Below, in pieces: positions 26,301 through 38,300 of a stretch of 60,000 nt of DNA. The stretch is from contig NC_045151.1 in assembly GCF_008831285.2 (NCBI RefSeq), positions 2,477,544 through 2,537,543 on the forward strand, read 5' to 3'. The notes under the pieces are model-generated. The model saw nothing but the letters and a program-made list of their open reading frames with translations, did no database searches and was not told the origin of the DNA. Position numbers and translations under genes: made by a program. The first letter of the stretch is position 1. Each line of letters opens with the position of its first letter. Source of the stretch: Nymphaea colorata (lineage: Eukaryota; Streptophyta; Magnoliopsida; Nymphaeales; Nymphaeaceae).

Positions 26301-29300
26301 ATTTTTTTGTTCTAGAATGACGTGGATCTCGTAATGAGTTAGCTGACTAATGGCTATGTAGTTTGCTTATTGTCAATATTAATTTGTTGTTGAATTGAGA
26401 GAATTTGTCATCATGTGAACATAATGAAAAGGTAGCTTCCCATTTCTTGAGTTTAGTTAGTTGTTACATAATTGTAATTGTTGTTCTTTGTGCAATTTCA
26501 CAACTAAAAATTTGGAAATATATTTCTATACCATCAAACTCAGAAATATAGAATTGGAAATATATTTCTGAGTCATCACACACACCCCAAAATTGGAATC
26601 GGAAAGATTTTTTCCATTCCATTTTTCCATTTCCTATATTTCCAGAAATATATTTCCAGAAATATATTTCTAGGCCATCAAACGGCCCCTAAGAGAAATA
26701 GGGTACGAAGCCCTGACATGTTTAGCCAACTGGCAAACTTCACAAGAGAACGAATCAACCGAAACAGAAGTAAAAAGCCTTGGAAACAACTTCTTGATCA
26801 ACTGGAAAGGGAGATGCCCAAGACGCTCGTGCCAACGCATAATGGTAGATCTGTCTTCTAGGCCTGACAATTGTCCACTAGTGGCTGAGATCAAGGCAGA
26901 CGCAACTTGCACGGGCAGTCTGTAGAGTCCATCAATAACCGAACCAATCCCAATCTTCTTCCCCGTCACCAAGTCATGCAGGGAACAATGATCAGCAGAA
27001 AAGATTAGATTACAATTGAGTTCTCTGGTAATACTGCTGACAGATAACAAGTTCACAGGAATATTGGGAACATGAAGAGCATTATGAAGATGATATTTAT
27101 TCAACAAGGACAAACTCCCTTTTCCAGCCACTGAAATAGAAGACCCGTCAGCCATAGACACGCGTTGCTGCCCTGAGGACAATTGGTATTCTTGAAACAG
27201 CTTAGGATTCCCTGTCATATGATGCGTAGCCCCACTGTCAACAATCCAATCACCAAGTAAGGGATTACCTTGATCGCTTGTGGCTACAAGAGCTTGAGCT
27301 AATTTAGCTCCTTCGGACGTGGAAGTTTTCTCTTGCGTAGTAGACAGCCGACTGATATAAGCTTGTAATTCCTTGATTTGATCTGAGGAAAGTTTTGATT
27401 TTTCAACAGTTGAGGAACTACCCTGACTAGAGTCAAGAACAGAAGAACCCCGCCGACTAGAAGGAGGGCGACCACGAACAAGTCTCTTCTCAGGATGAAT
27501 ATCCCAACAAAAATCCACAGAATGCCCCAACTTGTTACAATGACTACAACGTCGAACAGAACGTTGTCCAATCCCAGAGGCACGACTGACAAACGCTGAG
27601 GGAGAGCTCCCATGGCTGGAGTCAATATGCATAACTTGACGACGTTGTTCCTCAGATTCCACCCGGGCATACACCTCCTCAATCCCGGGAATCTCGTCAC
27701 AATTAAGAATTTGGCTCCTAATGGATTCAAATTCATCACGTAAGCCTCCAAGGAAAATAAAAGTCCGGTCCATCCATTCTTTGTCCCAGTACAGGGCATG
27801 ATCAGAACCACAATGTCAATCATCATTCACATGGTAGTCTAGTTCCTCCCATTTAGTCTTCAGGGGTGCAATGAAAGAAGCTACAGACAAGTCACCCTGT
27901 TTAAGAGAGTAGATGCTACGTTTGATTTGATACGCACGCAATACTCTCTTCTTACGGCCATACATCCTCGCAAGCACAGTCCACATGTCGTATGCAGTCG
28001 ATTTACGCAAGATCAGAGGCTGAATATCTGCAGAAACAGAACTAATGATCCATACTTTCACCTGACTGTCTTCCAATGCCCAAGTCGCCCATCGCGGATC
28101 CGTTTTGGAAGGTGCAGGTTTCTCCCCAGTAATATAAGGCAGGCGACCACGACTGGTTATCCCGATTTCTAGGGCCGCAGACCAAGAGAGATAGTTGTCC
28201 TTGTTCAGCCGGATGGAGGTGACTTGAACAGGCAAGTTCTCGCTCTTGGTAATGCTGCCCGTATCTAGGGCATCATCGATCTTGGGAGTCATCGCTTCGG
28301 CCATCACAATCACCAAAGAGAAGCAATCCCCAGCACCAGAGACGACAGACAAGAGGCAGCGGAGGCGGAAGAGTAACTGGCGGTGATAGCAAGGACGGCT
28401 GCGACGGCGACGATGACGCCAGGCGACGGCTCACGCCGGCGATGTAGGAAAGACGACGGCGCTGAAAATAACGCCGGCGGCGGCGCTGGAACAGGCGGCA
28501 GCGCTGAAAAAAGAACGCCGGCGGCGGCGCTCGAACTGGCGGCGGCGCTGGAAATGGCGGCAACGGCGGGAGACGAGCAGCGGCAGAAACGATGAAAACG
28601 CACGATCACAGAGCAAAACCCACACACGGTGGCTCTGATACCATGTAGAAATATGCAATGGAAGAGAGGAAAAAGAAGAGGCACACGATATACGTGGAAA
28701 ACCTCAAGAAGAGGTGAAAAACCACGGAGAAGCTCTAACCTAGGGGCCAAACCGCAACCCTAGGAGAGAGAAAATATATTCCACTTAATCAACAACACAA
28801 CACAAAGTGGGATTATAAAGGGGGAACCCGCCTAGGATACCGAGCCACCCTCGGTTCCCGTGCCCATGGAACCGGGTCCATATCCAGACCCGGTTCCCTT
28901 ACACAAGATATTCTAACACATCACAAGATGATAAAGAAATTGTGAAAATGTTCAATGTCAATACACATAAAAGAAAGTATTACATCACAAGATGATAAAG
29001 AAATTGTGAAAATGTTCAATGTCAATACATATAAAATGAAAGCACTCTCGACTCTCATTCATAATCTTCATCATATTCATTCTCATCCTCATCTCCATCT
29101 TCTTCTTCATTTTCATCTTCACGATTTAAAAAAACCTCTTTCCTCCCAACGAGAATCAGCCACCCACGCACAAATCCATGGTTTAATTGATGATTTCATT
29201 TTGAAAATCGATGATTTAACGATGGAAATCGATAATTTCTCTCCACGGCGGCACAATCTCTAGGTTAAAAATGAAGAAGGACCGGGTTTTTATAAAAAAA

Positions 29301-32300
29301 AACTCGAAAAGAGGGGTTTCAGCCCCCATTTTTTGAAATCAGCCCGTATCGTACAATACGGGGCGTGTATCGTATCGTATTTTGTAAAAGATACGTATCG
29401 TATCGTACGTATCGATCCTATATCGTACGTATTGTACAACACTGGCCTGAGATGCCCTCTTCTGTTCCACTTCCAATTCTTCCTATTCCACTTGAGTCCA
29501 TTCTGTTTATATCATCCCCCACTTGTCTCAATTCCTCCATTCTGCGGTTTAAAGACCCTCTTATATTTTCAAGAATGAATTTGTCATCTAATGACCTTGC
29601 ACCATCTTGCTCTTAGGAGGTGCGTAATTCTAACTTACATGATATGTCTGATATTCCATTGATGCTTCTCATCCTGATGATTTACCTATTGCACTACGTA
29701 AAGGAATCAGACAATGCTGAAGTCATCCTCTTTCTAAATTTGTTAGTACATCTCATTTGGAAGATCATATGTGCAAATTTATTGATGATGTCAGCTACTT
29801 CAGTTTCAATCTCCCATGAACAAGCTCTTTTGGACTCTAGGTGGTACCAAGCAATGAAGGAGGAGATGTACTCCCTAATATCTCGCCACACTTGAGATAT
29901 TGTTGAACCTTCATCTGGGGCAGATATTGTTGGCTCGAAATGGGTCTTCACTATCAAGTATAACTCTGACGATATAACCGAACGACACAAGGCACGGTTG
30001 GCAGCAAAATGGTACAATACACAAACATATGGTATTGATTTCTTTGAAACTTTCTCCCTGGTGGCATGTTTAGGTACTATACGACTAATTATATCTATTG
30101 CAGTTCATCATGGATGGAATATGTACCAATTAGATGTCAAAAATTTCTTTTTGTACGGGGATTTATCTGACGTAGTTTATATCCAGCAACCGCCAGGCTT
30201 TGAAAAACAGGGGGAGTGTACCAAGGTATGTTTGTTAAAAAAGGCTATATATGGTTTGAAGCAGAGTCTCAGAGCATGGTTTCAAAAATTGTGTGATGTT
30301 GTATCCAAGTTCTGGTTTCATAGATCTCCTTTAGATCATTCATTGTTCATAAAAAGGACCTCACAAGGCATGGTGGTTATGGTGATATATGTGGATGACA
30401 TCATTTTAACTGGTGACAGCGAGCAAGAAATACAAGACAAAGAAGTATCTCCAACAGCACTTTGTTGTTAAAGACATTGGCCCTCTACGTTACTTATTGG
30501 GGATAGAAGTAGCAAGAAGTAAAGAAAATTTAGTTCTTTCCCACAGAAAATATGTTCTTGGTTTGCTACAAGAGACAGGTATGACTGGAACCAAATCGGC
30601 ATCTATTCCTACGAACTCTCGTGTTCACTTATATGATGATAAATTTGAACCAGTGGATAACAAATCATATAGGTCACTAATTGGAAAGCCACTATCTGTA
30701 ACCATTACTCGGCTTGATATATCTTTTGTTGTGGGAAAACTGAGCCAGTTTATGGACAAGCCATGAAAAACACATTGGGATGCAGCTATGCTACTACTGA
30801 AATTTCTAAAAAGTTCCTCTGGAAAAGGTCTATCATTTAGAAGAAGTTCATCACTCCAGATAGAAGCTTATTCTAATGCAGATTATACAGGTTCTATTGA
30901 TGACAGAAAGTCCACTATGGGATTCTGTATTTTTGTTGGAGGTAACTTAGTTTCTTGGTGAAAGAGAAAACAAGCTGTCGTGGCTCAGTCCAGTGCAAAG
31001 TCAAAATACCGAGCCATGGTTCAAATTGCTACTGGAATCACTTGGGTCAGAGCCATGCTAGAAGGTCTTGGAATTCAAATAAAACTGCCTATAAAAATGC
31101 ACTGTGATAATAAAGCAACTACTTATATAGCCAATAATCTTGTCTTCCACGAACGGACAAAACATATCGAGGTGGATTGTCACTATATTAGAGACTTACT
31201 TCAAGCATAGATTATTTCTACTAAATATGTTTTTGAAGATCAAGCTGCAGATATATTTACTAAAGTTCTTCCTATATCTGATTTCATGAAGTGTTGTAAC
31301 AAGCTGAGCATGATAGACATCTATGCTCCAGCTTGAGGGGGAGTATTGAGAAAATGTACTAGTTTGAGGTTTTCTATATTTTGGAACTTTATTAGTAGGT
31401 AGTTCTTTGAATTTTTAAATACTTATTGGGCTTTTTATGGAAGGGGTTAATCATAACCCTAATTAGTTCTTTTTATTCAATTAGAAGCGTGGGAGCCAGA
31501 ACTTTCAACGGGCTCCCTTCTCTCTCTCGTGACTTCTCTCTCGTTCTCACTTCTCTACCTTCTCTCAACTATCTCTTTCTTCTACGTCTTCATTCTTACT
31601 GATTTGACGTTAAAGCGCAACAAGGTGGATAAAAGTTTTTCTCAAAAATGATAGTATTTTTGTTTGGGCTGTCTAAGTGACAAAGCCTAGGCCTTTAGGC
31701 TACCGTCTAGTGCCTAGAAGGGAGCCTAGGTGTCCTTTTAACTGCAGATGATCTGCAATAAAATCCTTTCTTGAGTCTTTTTCTTGTCCCCTAAGCTCAC
31801 CTTCTTGCATGTGTGCCTTAAGCCATCTGTTTCTCATTTACATGTGTTATTATTCTTCTTTTCAACCACCTTATTAGCTTGTTGTATCATACAACAATCC
31901 CTTACCCCAAATGGCGTACAAGCTATAAGTTGTCTAGGGAAAGAGATTATATGGCTATTTTATAAGAAAGGAAAATGACAATGATATGATGAAAGAAAGA
32001 AAGAAAGGAAAAAGATATGGATATGCTGTCATAAAAGTCGAGGGGTGGAAAAAACAAAGAGACAATGTGGAAAAAAAAATATTACCTATACTGAGGTGCG
32101 GAAGCTTGATTGGACCGATGGGTTCTTCCAAGTTGTTGAATTGCTCGATCAGCACTCCAGGGCAGTTCAAGTGTTAGGTGAACCCTCCGTTTCTGAAATG
32201 TAAATTTCCCAACTATTTGGTAATCCTCCAATAATCTATTACTTGAGTGGCATTTTGTCACTAAAATAAAATGCAGATAAACTTTCTACATGAAGCGCAA

Positions 32301-35300
32301 AGCTGCAAAATAATTGGCCTTAACGTGCACAGGTACCTGATTTAATGCCCTTCTATCGGCCTGCAAAGAAACACCAGCAGATCCAGCTTCAGATATAATG
32401 GCTACCAATTTTTTGCCATCCATGAACATTTGTTTCTCATGCATGTTGACCATTTCCATGGCCACTTCCTTCCTGATGAAAGAAATCAGCTATTTTGGTC
32501 ATGATAACAATAAATTAAAGGAAAGAAAAAGGACAGAGAAAGAACATATGGCACACAATCAAACTCACGTGTTCCGTGCTTGATAAATAACACCTTTTCC
32601 TGTTGAAGCTCTAACCAGCATACCACGTCTACCTGTCAGTTCTGCAACATTATCTGGACCCCCCAACTGCACATTTGTACCACCACATACAGTTGTCACT
32701 AAGAATATTGTATCACATGACAGCATGAATGACCAATCAATTCTTTTGTAGACTCTGTTTTATTCCTTTTAAGACAGCTGATTTCAAGTCCTTGAAGCTT
32801 TCAGCATTTTTGTGATGGCAATTATATTCCAAAATTATAGCAATCTCAAGCTCCAAGGCATTTTGATGCAGTATAGTTTAGATTAGTTTGGATCTTATAT
32901 TAGGATCCGTTTAGGTTCTAGATTTGATTTATTTGATGTATGTTGGCTTTGGATCTTTTATTTCTAGGATCCAAGATCCAATTCGGATCTTAGGATGAGG
33001 GCCCTTAAAAGGGCATATTTTCTTGTGACTAGGGCTAATTGGAATTGTGAGAAATCCTAATTTCCTTTGATTATTGATTTCCCTTGCTTTCCTGCACTTT
33101 TCCCCTTTGCTTGCATTCTTTGGTGCCCTTCCCGCAGGGGTTAGAGTGAGGAACTCTAATCAGTGTGACACATTTGGTCCTACAACATAAAATTTAAAGG
33201 CAAAGCAACTATCTAATGCAATGTTGTAAAAGGCATATCGTAAAGTATATCAGTCGGACCGACCTGTAACTGCATCGTAATGTATCGTAATTATCATAAA
33301 CATATCGTAAAACTATTTTTTAATTCATAAAAAATCAGAAACAAAGACAAAATTAAGAAATATCATGAAAAGTGTGTGCTATATAAAAAATTCATTACAC
33401 ACATAATGAATATTCATGATTTATCATTCATAACTCATAATCTGCTGACCACACCTTAAAAAAATAAAACAAATAACTTTACAAAACAATTGAAATGTAC
33501 TTAAAAGTTAAAACTTTAAATTGAGATATTATATACCTTTTGTAGAAGAAGAAAAACAAAAGAGCTTTTTTCAAAAGACAAATGGGTTTCCCGTGAGCAA
33601 ATCCCCCTTCAAACCAGTGATCTCTCCATCAAACAGATGATTTATTTCGCAATTTCTCTCCAAAACCAGTAAAAAAGTGTCTCTCCCAGAGCTCTTAGAA
33701 CTTAGAAATGTTAGAAACGGAGGGGAAGAGGTGGCTTTAACTTTTAAAAAAGAAATCAATCAAAAGGGGCACTGTGCCTCTTTTTTAAGAATTTCACTGT
33801 ATCATAAGATACAGACAGTACACCTACGATACACATGAAAAATGTATATTGGAGGCATATCATATAGGTTTTGACAACCTATTACGTGTTATACGATACA
33901 GATAACACCGATCTAATGAGATCAATCAAAGTTTATGAAGATGAATATTTTAGATCATATAACAGAAAAGTGAAAACATATATCTCATAACTCATAAGTA
34001 ACTAATATTAACACATTACATAATACAACACAAGAACTATCCTTCAAATTGAAGATCAGAAAAGCATGTTACTATGAGACTATGAGTACAATGTAAACTA
34101 CAAATTTGTTTTAATAGAATATTTCATCTCGTAGATGCAGAAACAAAAATGGACAGAGAACATAACTACTTCACAAATTGTAACTGATCAAGATGTGCTA
34201 ACACATCCACCAATTTGAACAAAATTAGCATAGTCTCATGTAAACCATACTTGGTACAGGAGCAAAGTGGGCATAGTATTCCTAATGCATGACTTCAGCA
34301 AGCTACGGTAAGAAAAATATAAATTAGAAATTATGGAAATAAGTACATCAAATCTCATAAGTGATAAAACACATGAAAAAGGGATCAAAAGAAATCACCA
34401 AGAAACGTGATAGCATTGGTGACATTTACCCGGTCAATTATATCATCCAAAGGATTATTTGGAAGGTTCAGTGAACGTATTATATCCAATATTTTTGATT
34501 TGCGCTCCTTGGCAGCTTCATACCTGTCGCAGGCATCCCATTATGTTACTTCTCAAAGTTTGTGTAGCCACTTAATTCCTACAATAATTATAATACACAC
34601 CTGTTTGAAATTTCAGCCAAGTAAGCCTGACGTTGTTGCATGTAATCATCTGTCTCCTCCTTGCATGAAGGGCATGACCACTTGTCTACTGGCAAGTCCA
34701 CCAAAGGTGGAACTAGACAACTAGAATGGACTAGTTTGCCACAACAGGAGCAGCAGAGCAACTTTTTCTTTTCCTAAAAAAAGATAGTATGGGGAACCTC
34801 AGATTTAAGAGAATCTAGGAAGCATCAGAAGCAGTGCTCACAGAGAGGAGGCAGACCTCTTCAGTCATGCAGATTTCACAGATTTGAAACTCCTCATCAG
34901 ATTCAGTAGATTCATGTTCAGAGTCGCCTGCATGCATGATCCACAAGGACAACATAAATGCCCAGAACTAGCCAAATTTACCATATTATACGCTACAAAG
35001 AGAAAACTCAAACTTCCAAAACTATATTAATTGAATCATATTGATACAGTAGGCATACATGGTACAGCTGATAGATTCTTGAGTCAGTCACCAAAATTTT
35101 ATAGTTAACCTAGGGCATGATGAACCATCAATCAACAAGTTAACTATTCAAGCATTAGACATATGTCCATTTGTGGCTTTCTGCACGTCCATTTGTGCAC
35201 AATTTTACAGCAATAAACAGCATGGTGCACGTCCATTTGTGCACAATTTCACAGTTTAGTACCAATATTTTAATGATATATATCAAACTATCACATTCCA

Positions 35301-38300
35301 AAGACTGCCTGTTCTAGCTTTTAATTTAAAAATATTAGCCTCTTCAGAACATTTACCATTAAAGGCTGTTCAAAAATTATAAAATGATCATGAAATATGT
35401 ATGTATATATATACTAAGGGAAGCAGACACCTCCCCCCCCCCCCCCCCCCCCCAAAACCAAAACCAAAAAATCAAAAGCCTAATTATTTAAAAAACAATC
35501 CTTACATCCTCCTTAAAATTTGCAGAAATTATGACTCCACCCCTCCCAAAAATTTGTAAAAAGTATAAACGTGTGGCCATCAAATTTTTTTTCTGGTTCC
35601 CCACTGACACATACATATATACGTAGATATATAGATCCACGAATCCTTAGGTAACGAGAATAGTTTGTGGAAAGGGAAAAAGAAAAAGAGAATCAGGGGG
35701 AGAGAAAAAGTAGGTAAGATAAAGAGAAAACTGGGGTAACAAACCAGTCCCTATATATATATATATATGCGCACCAGATGTTGATGCTTCTCCAACTCCT
35801 TAAATGCAATTATCAGCTACGAAAAGTGCAATCAACTACTTATACACACATTAGACTTGACTTTAGCTGGAGTTTGGTGTTACCAAATGAGTCACAAACT
35901 CATATGATCAATTGTTTAGCGACTTAAGTGTCATAAAAAATTGCTTTTTTTGCTCTGCCACCTATCATTTCTATATTATTATATATTCAGTTATCTATTC
36001 ACAAGGCTCTGTCCCCACACCACACAAGTTTTTCTGAACTGCATTGCACCTGTCTCAGCACCACCCCATGTGAGATGCACAAACACTGGACATATATATA
36101 GAGTAAAAGAGAGAGAATGAGAAACGGAGATAGCACTAAATTATTCTAAATTATGGGAGCTAAAATCAAGATATTACATGTCATCGAAATTGAATGTATA
36201 TATCTATGTGTGTCTCTGTGTGTGTGTGTGTGTCTGTGTGTGTGCACTCAGGTGTCACAATCATGCTATAACACCCCACAGTTCAAACCTTTTGAACATC
36301 TGAGAGCGCAAGTGGCAAAGCAGAAGCTAAAACAAATTTTGACCTGTGTTAAACTGTCAATATGTGGACATGCATTTGCTTGTTCATTTGGTTATACCAA
36401 TAAGATGATGAGTAATTGAAAGCATTACGTAACACCTATAAGCAGCAAGAGATTAGAAAATGATGGGCACATTATCTTAATTTCTCTGTAAAGCACCTAC
36501 TTAGGCCATTTGAGAAACAAAAAAGCAATGACTAGCAACCTCTGCAAAGGACATAAAGAAAGTAAAAGCTCATAAGTAATTAAAAGAACTGGCCACCATA
36601 GCACAGTATGGTTGTGTAGACCAGGAAATTAAGCAGCATGGAGTGCACTTGTATCACAATACTATGAGCTATGTCACACGGACTCTTCAGAAAGGATGCA
36701 TTACACACGTCGTGTTGACGCAGGTGTGGATGCGACACAGGTGCGGATGCGACTCAGGTGCGGGTGCAGGTGTGGATGCGGCACCAACTCACACCCGAAC
36801 CGTACCCTATGTTATTTCCTATAAAAAAAAAAAACTCTTTTTTTCCTTCTCTCTCTCTCCCTCTCTTTATTTACAGTAATGAAAGTAAAAAAGGACAAAT
36901 TGAGCTAAAAAAACAACCATATATTTATACATATAATATTTATATATATATATATATATATATATACCCTTGCAGCACCCCCGCACCCAATTTTTTTGGG
37001 ATGCAAACCGGTATCTGCATCCGCACCCGCACCCCACATCCATGTAACATAGACTATAAGATACAACTGACAAAGAAACTGAAAATCATGTCAGGTAATT
37101 AACAAAATTTTTTTGATATGCCTTAATATTTTACAAAATGCACATGAAAAGTTCAGACTCAAGATACTGGAAATCAAACACACTAAGGTAAAGGAGGTGC
37201 TCAATCCGAAGAAACTCACTAAAGATATCACCATTGCCATCACTGTCACTAGCATGTTGCCATTTGGCAACTTTTCGTACTCTTCCTTTAAACGAGATAC
37301 CAGGTGATGCTGAGTGCCTCTTGCGCTGAACATCTCTAGCACCTTCTTCACCTGCTTTCAAATAGCATATTACAAAAGTGAAGCGGCCTATGGTAAAGTA
37401 GAAAAATAGGATGCCTTTTTTGTCTTACCTGGAAAAACATTTGGTTTTTGAGGCAAAGGGTAATTTTCTTCCACCAGTTTTAGCAACAATTCACGTGGTC
37501 CAGAGACAAAATCATCCATCTCAAGCCCCTAATAAGAGACACAGATTAACCAGCTCAACATGAAAACCACAAACATCTAGAAGTGAAGGAGGGAAAAGTT
37601 ATAATAACAAATAAAAGATAAAAATAATAAAGGATAATACATATTTCGTGACAGCTTCCTCTGTTCGAGCTTCCCCCGTACTCTGTAGTCCAATCACAAC
37701 ACATTTGTCTTCCAACAATGCTTGCTTGGCCAACCGCACAGCAGCAGGCACCTTTGCAGCCATGCATAGATGCCTAAAGAAACGCTAGGGACACAAATAG
37801 TTTCATATGATAACCAGATGAGTACCTTGTGTCTCATAGAATGAATCTATGAGATAAGCATTAAGGATGTAAACATGTTGATACCTGATGGCTGGCCCAA
37901 TAAAGCCGCCACAACAAGCTAGGATTAGGTTTTTCATCAAAAAGATAAGCATTTGCTGTCAGAAGCTCAACACGTAACTCTGCCCAAAATTCTGCAGCTT
38001 TTGTGTACATGTCCTGTGGGCCAGAGGAGAATTTTCATTGTGTGATGTGAAAAAACAAAAAACATCAAATTTATTAACAAGCTGTAGATAACAAGAAAAC
38101 AAAAGAAAACCATGGCCACCAATATCATCAGTGTCAGAAGAACATCACATTTTGTCACCAAAGTAGTTCTCAACAATAATACTGGGAAAATATCATGCTG
38201 TTTCCTTTATCTGGAAAAAAAAAACCTCCATTTTGTAGATATATGTGATACTAACAGGACTTCAATTTCAACTATATAAGCTGTTCACTGTTCAGCTGAC

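Larger units (their letters stand above)
24307..26689 (+). mobile_element. Pack-type PIF/Harbinger-like element carrying GSNOR and ADF gene pieces
   Basis: Terminal inverted repeats GGGGGCGTTTGATG (24307) and, inverted, GGGGCCGTTTGATG (26689) match at 13 of 14; both flanked by TAA (24304-24306 and 26690-26692), the target duplication typical of PIF/Harbinger and Tourist elements. Subterminal DNA repeats GGAAATATATTTC-like motifs. No transposase is present; instead the interior carries exon and intron pieces of two host genes on the plus strand. Splits the pol frame of copia B. About 2.38 kb. Confidence 0.85.
21353..28918 (-). mobile_element. Young Ty1/copia element B, complete with both LTRs
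   Basis: LTRs 21353-21627 and 28644-28918, each 275 bp, TGTAGAAATA...TTCTAACA, differing at only two positions by eye; perfect 5-bp duplication CATCA (21348-21352 and 28919-28923). Minus-strand order gag, protease, integrase, RT, RNase H defines Ty1/copia. A Harbinger-like element (24307-26689) splits it between the GAG-pre-integrase region and the integrase core. Coding has nonsense changes and a frameshift, so it is not autonomous now. Confidence 0.95.
21086..29444 (+). mobile_element. hAT-like non-autonomous element with GTATCGTA-rich ends, split by copia B
   Basis: Ends CAATGTTGTA and (inverted) CAGTGTTGTA with 8-bp flanks GTCTGAGA (21078-21085) and GCCTGAGA (29445-29452), 7 of 8 identical, as for hAT elements. 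Subterminal DNA is packed with CGTATCGTA-type motifs. Net length without copia B is about 790 bp. A relative is at 33219-33910. No coding capacity. Inside the right half is a 64-bp tandem repeat. Confidence 0.8.
19284..31336 (+). mobile_element. Old Ty1/copia element A, split by nested insertions
   Basis: A plausible 5' LTR end (TGTTAAATATC... to CGTAACA at 19477) is followed by a primer-binding site TGGTATTAGAGC (19478). Integrase sequence runs to 21085, is broken by the hAT-like element (21086-29444) and resumes with reverse transcriptase and RNase H to about 31330, followed by a polypurine tract GAGGGGGAGT. Gag and protease are almost wholly deleted. I could not match the two LTRs, so the outer limits are approximate. 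Confidence 0.7.
18187..32085 (-). other. Giant FGT1 intron (13.9 kb) with nested transposons
   Basis: Bounded by exon w20 (donor GTAATA at 32085) and w21 (acceptor GCAG at 18190-18187). Holds the copia A / hAT / copia B / Harbinger nest. 18187-19170 and 31640-32085 show no recognised feature. Confidence 0.85.
34928..37219 (-). other. FGT1 intron between w14 and w15 (2.3 kb)
   Basis: Contains a 28-bp direct repeat (35185 and 35226), a poly-C run, TG repeats near 36210-36243, and the hAT-like MITE 36669-37052. Otherwise nothing recognised. Confidence 0.75.

Noticed and set aside
28305-28750. Overlapping GC-rich open frames on both strands
   Set aside because: They cover the leader and 5' LTR of copia B, where GCGGCGGCG repeats keep several frames open.
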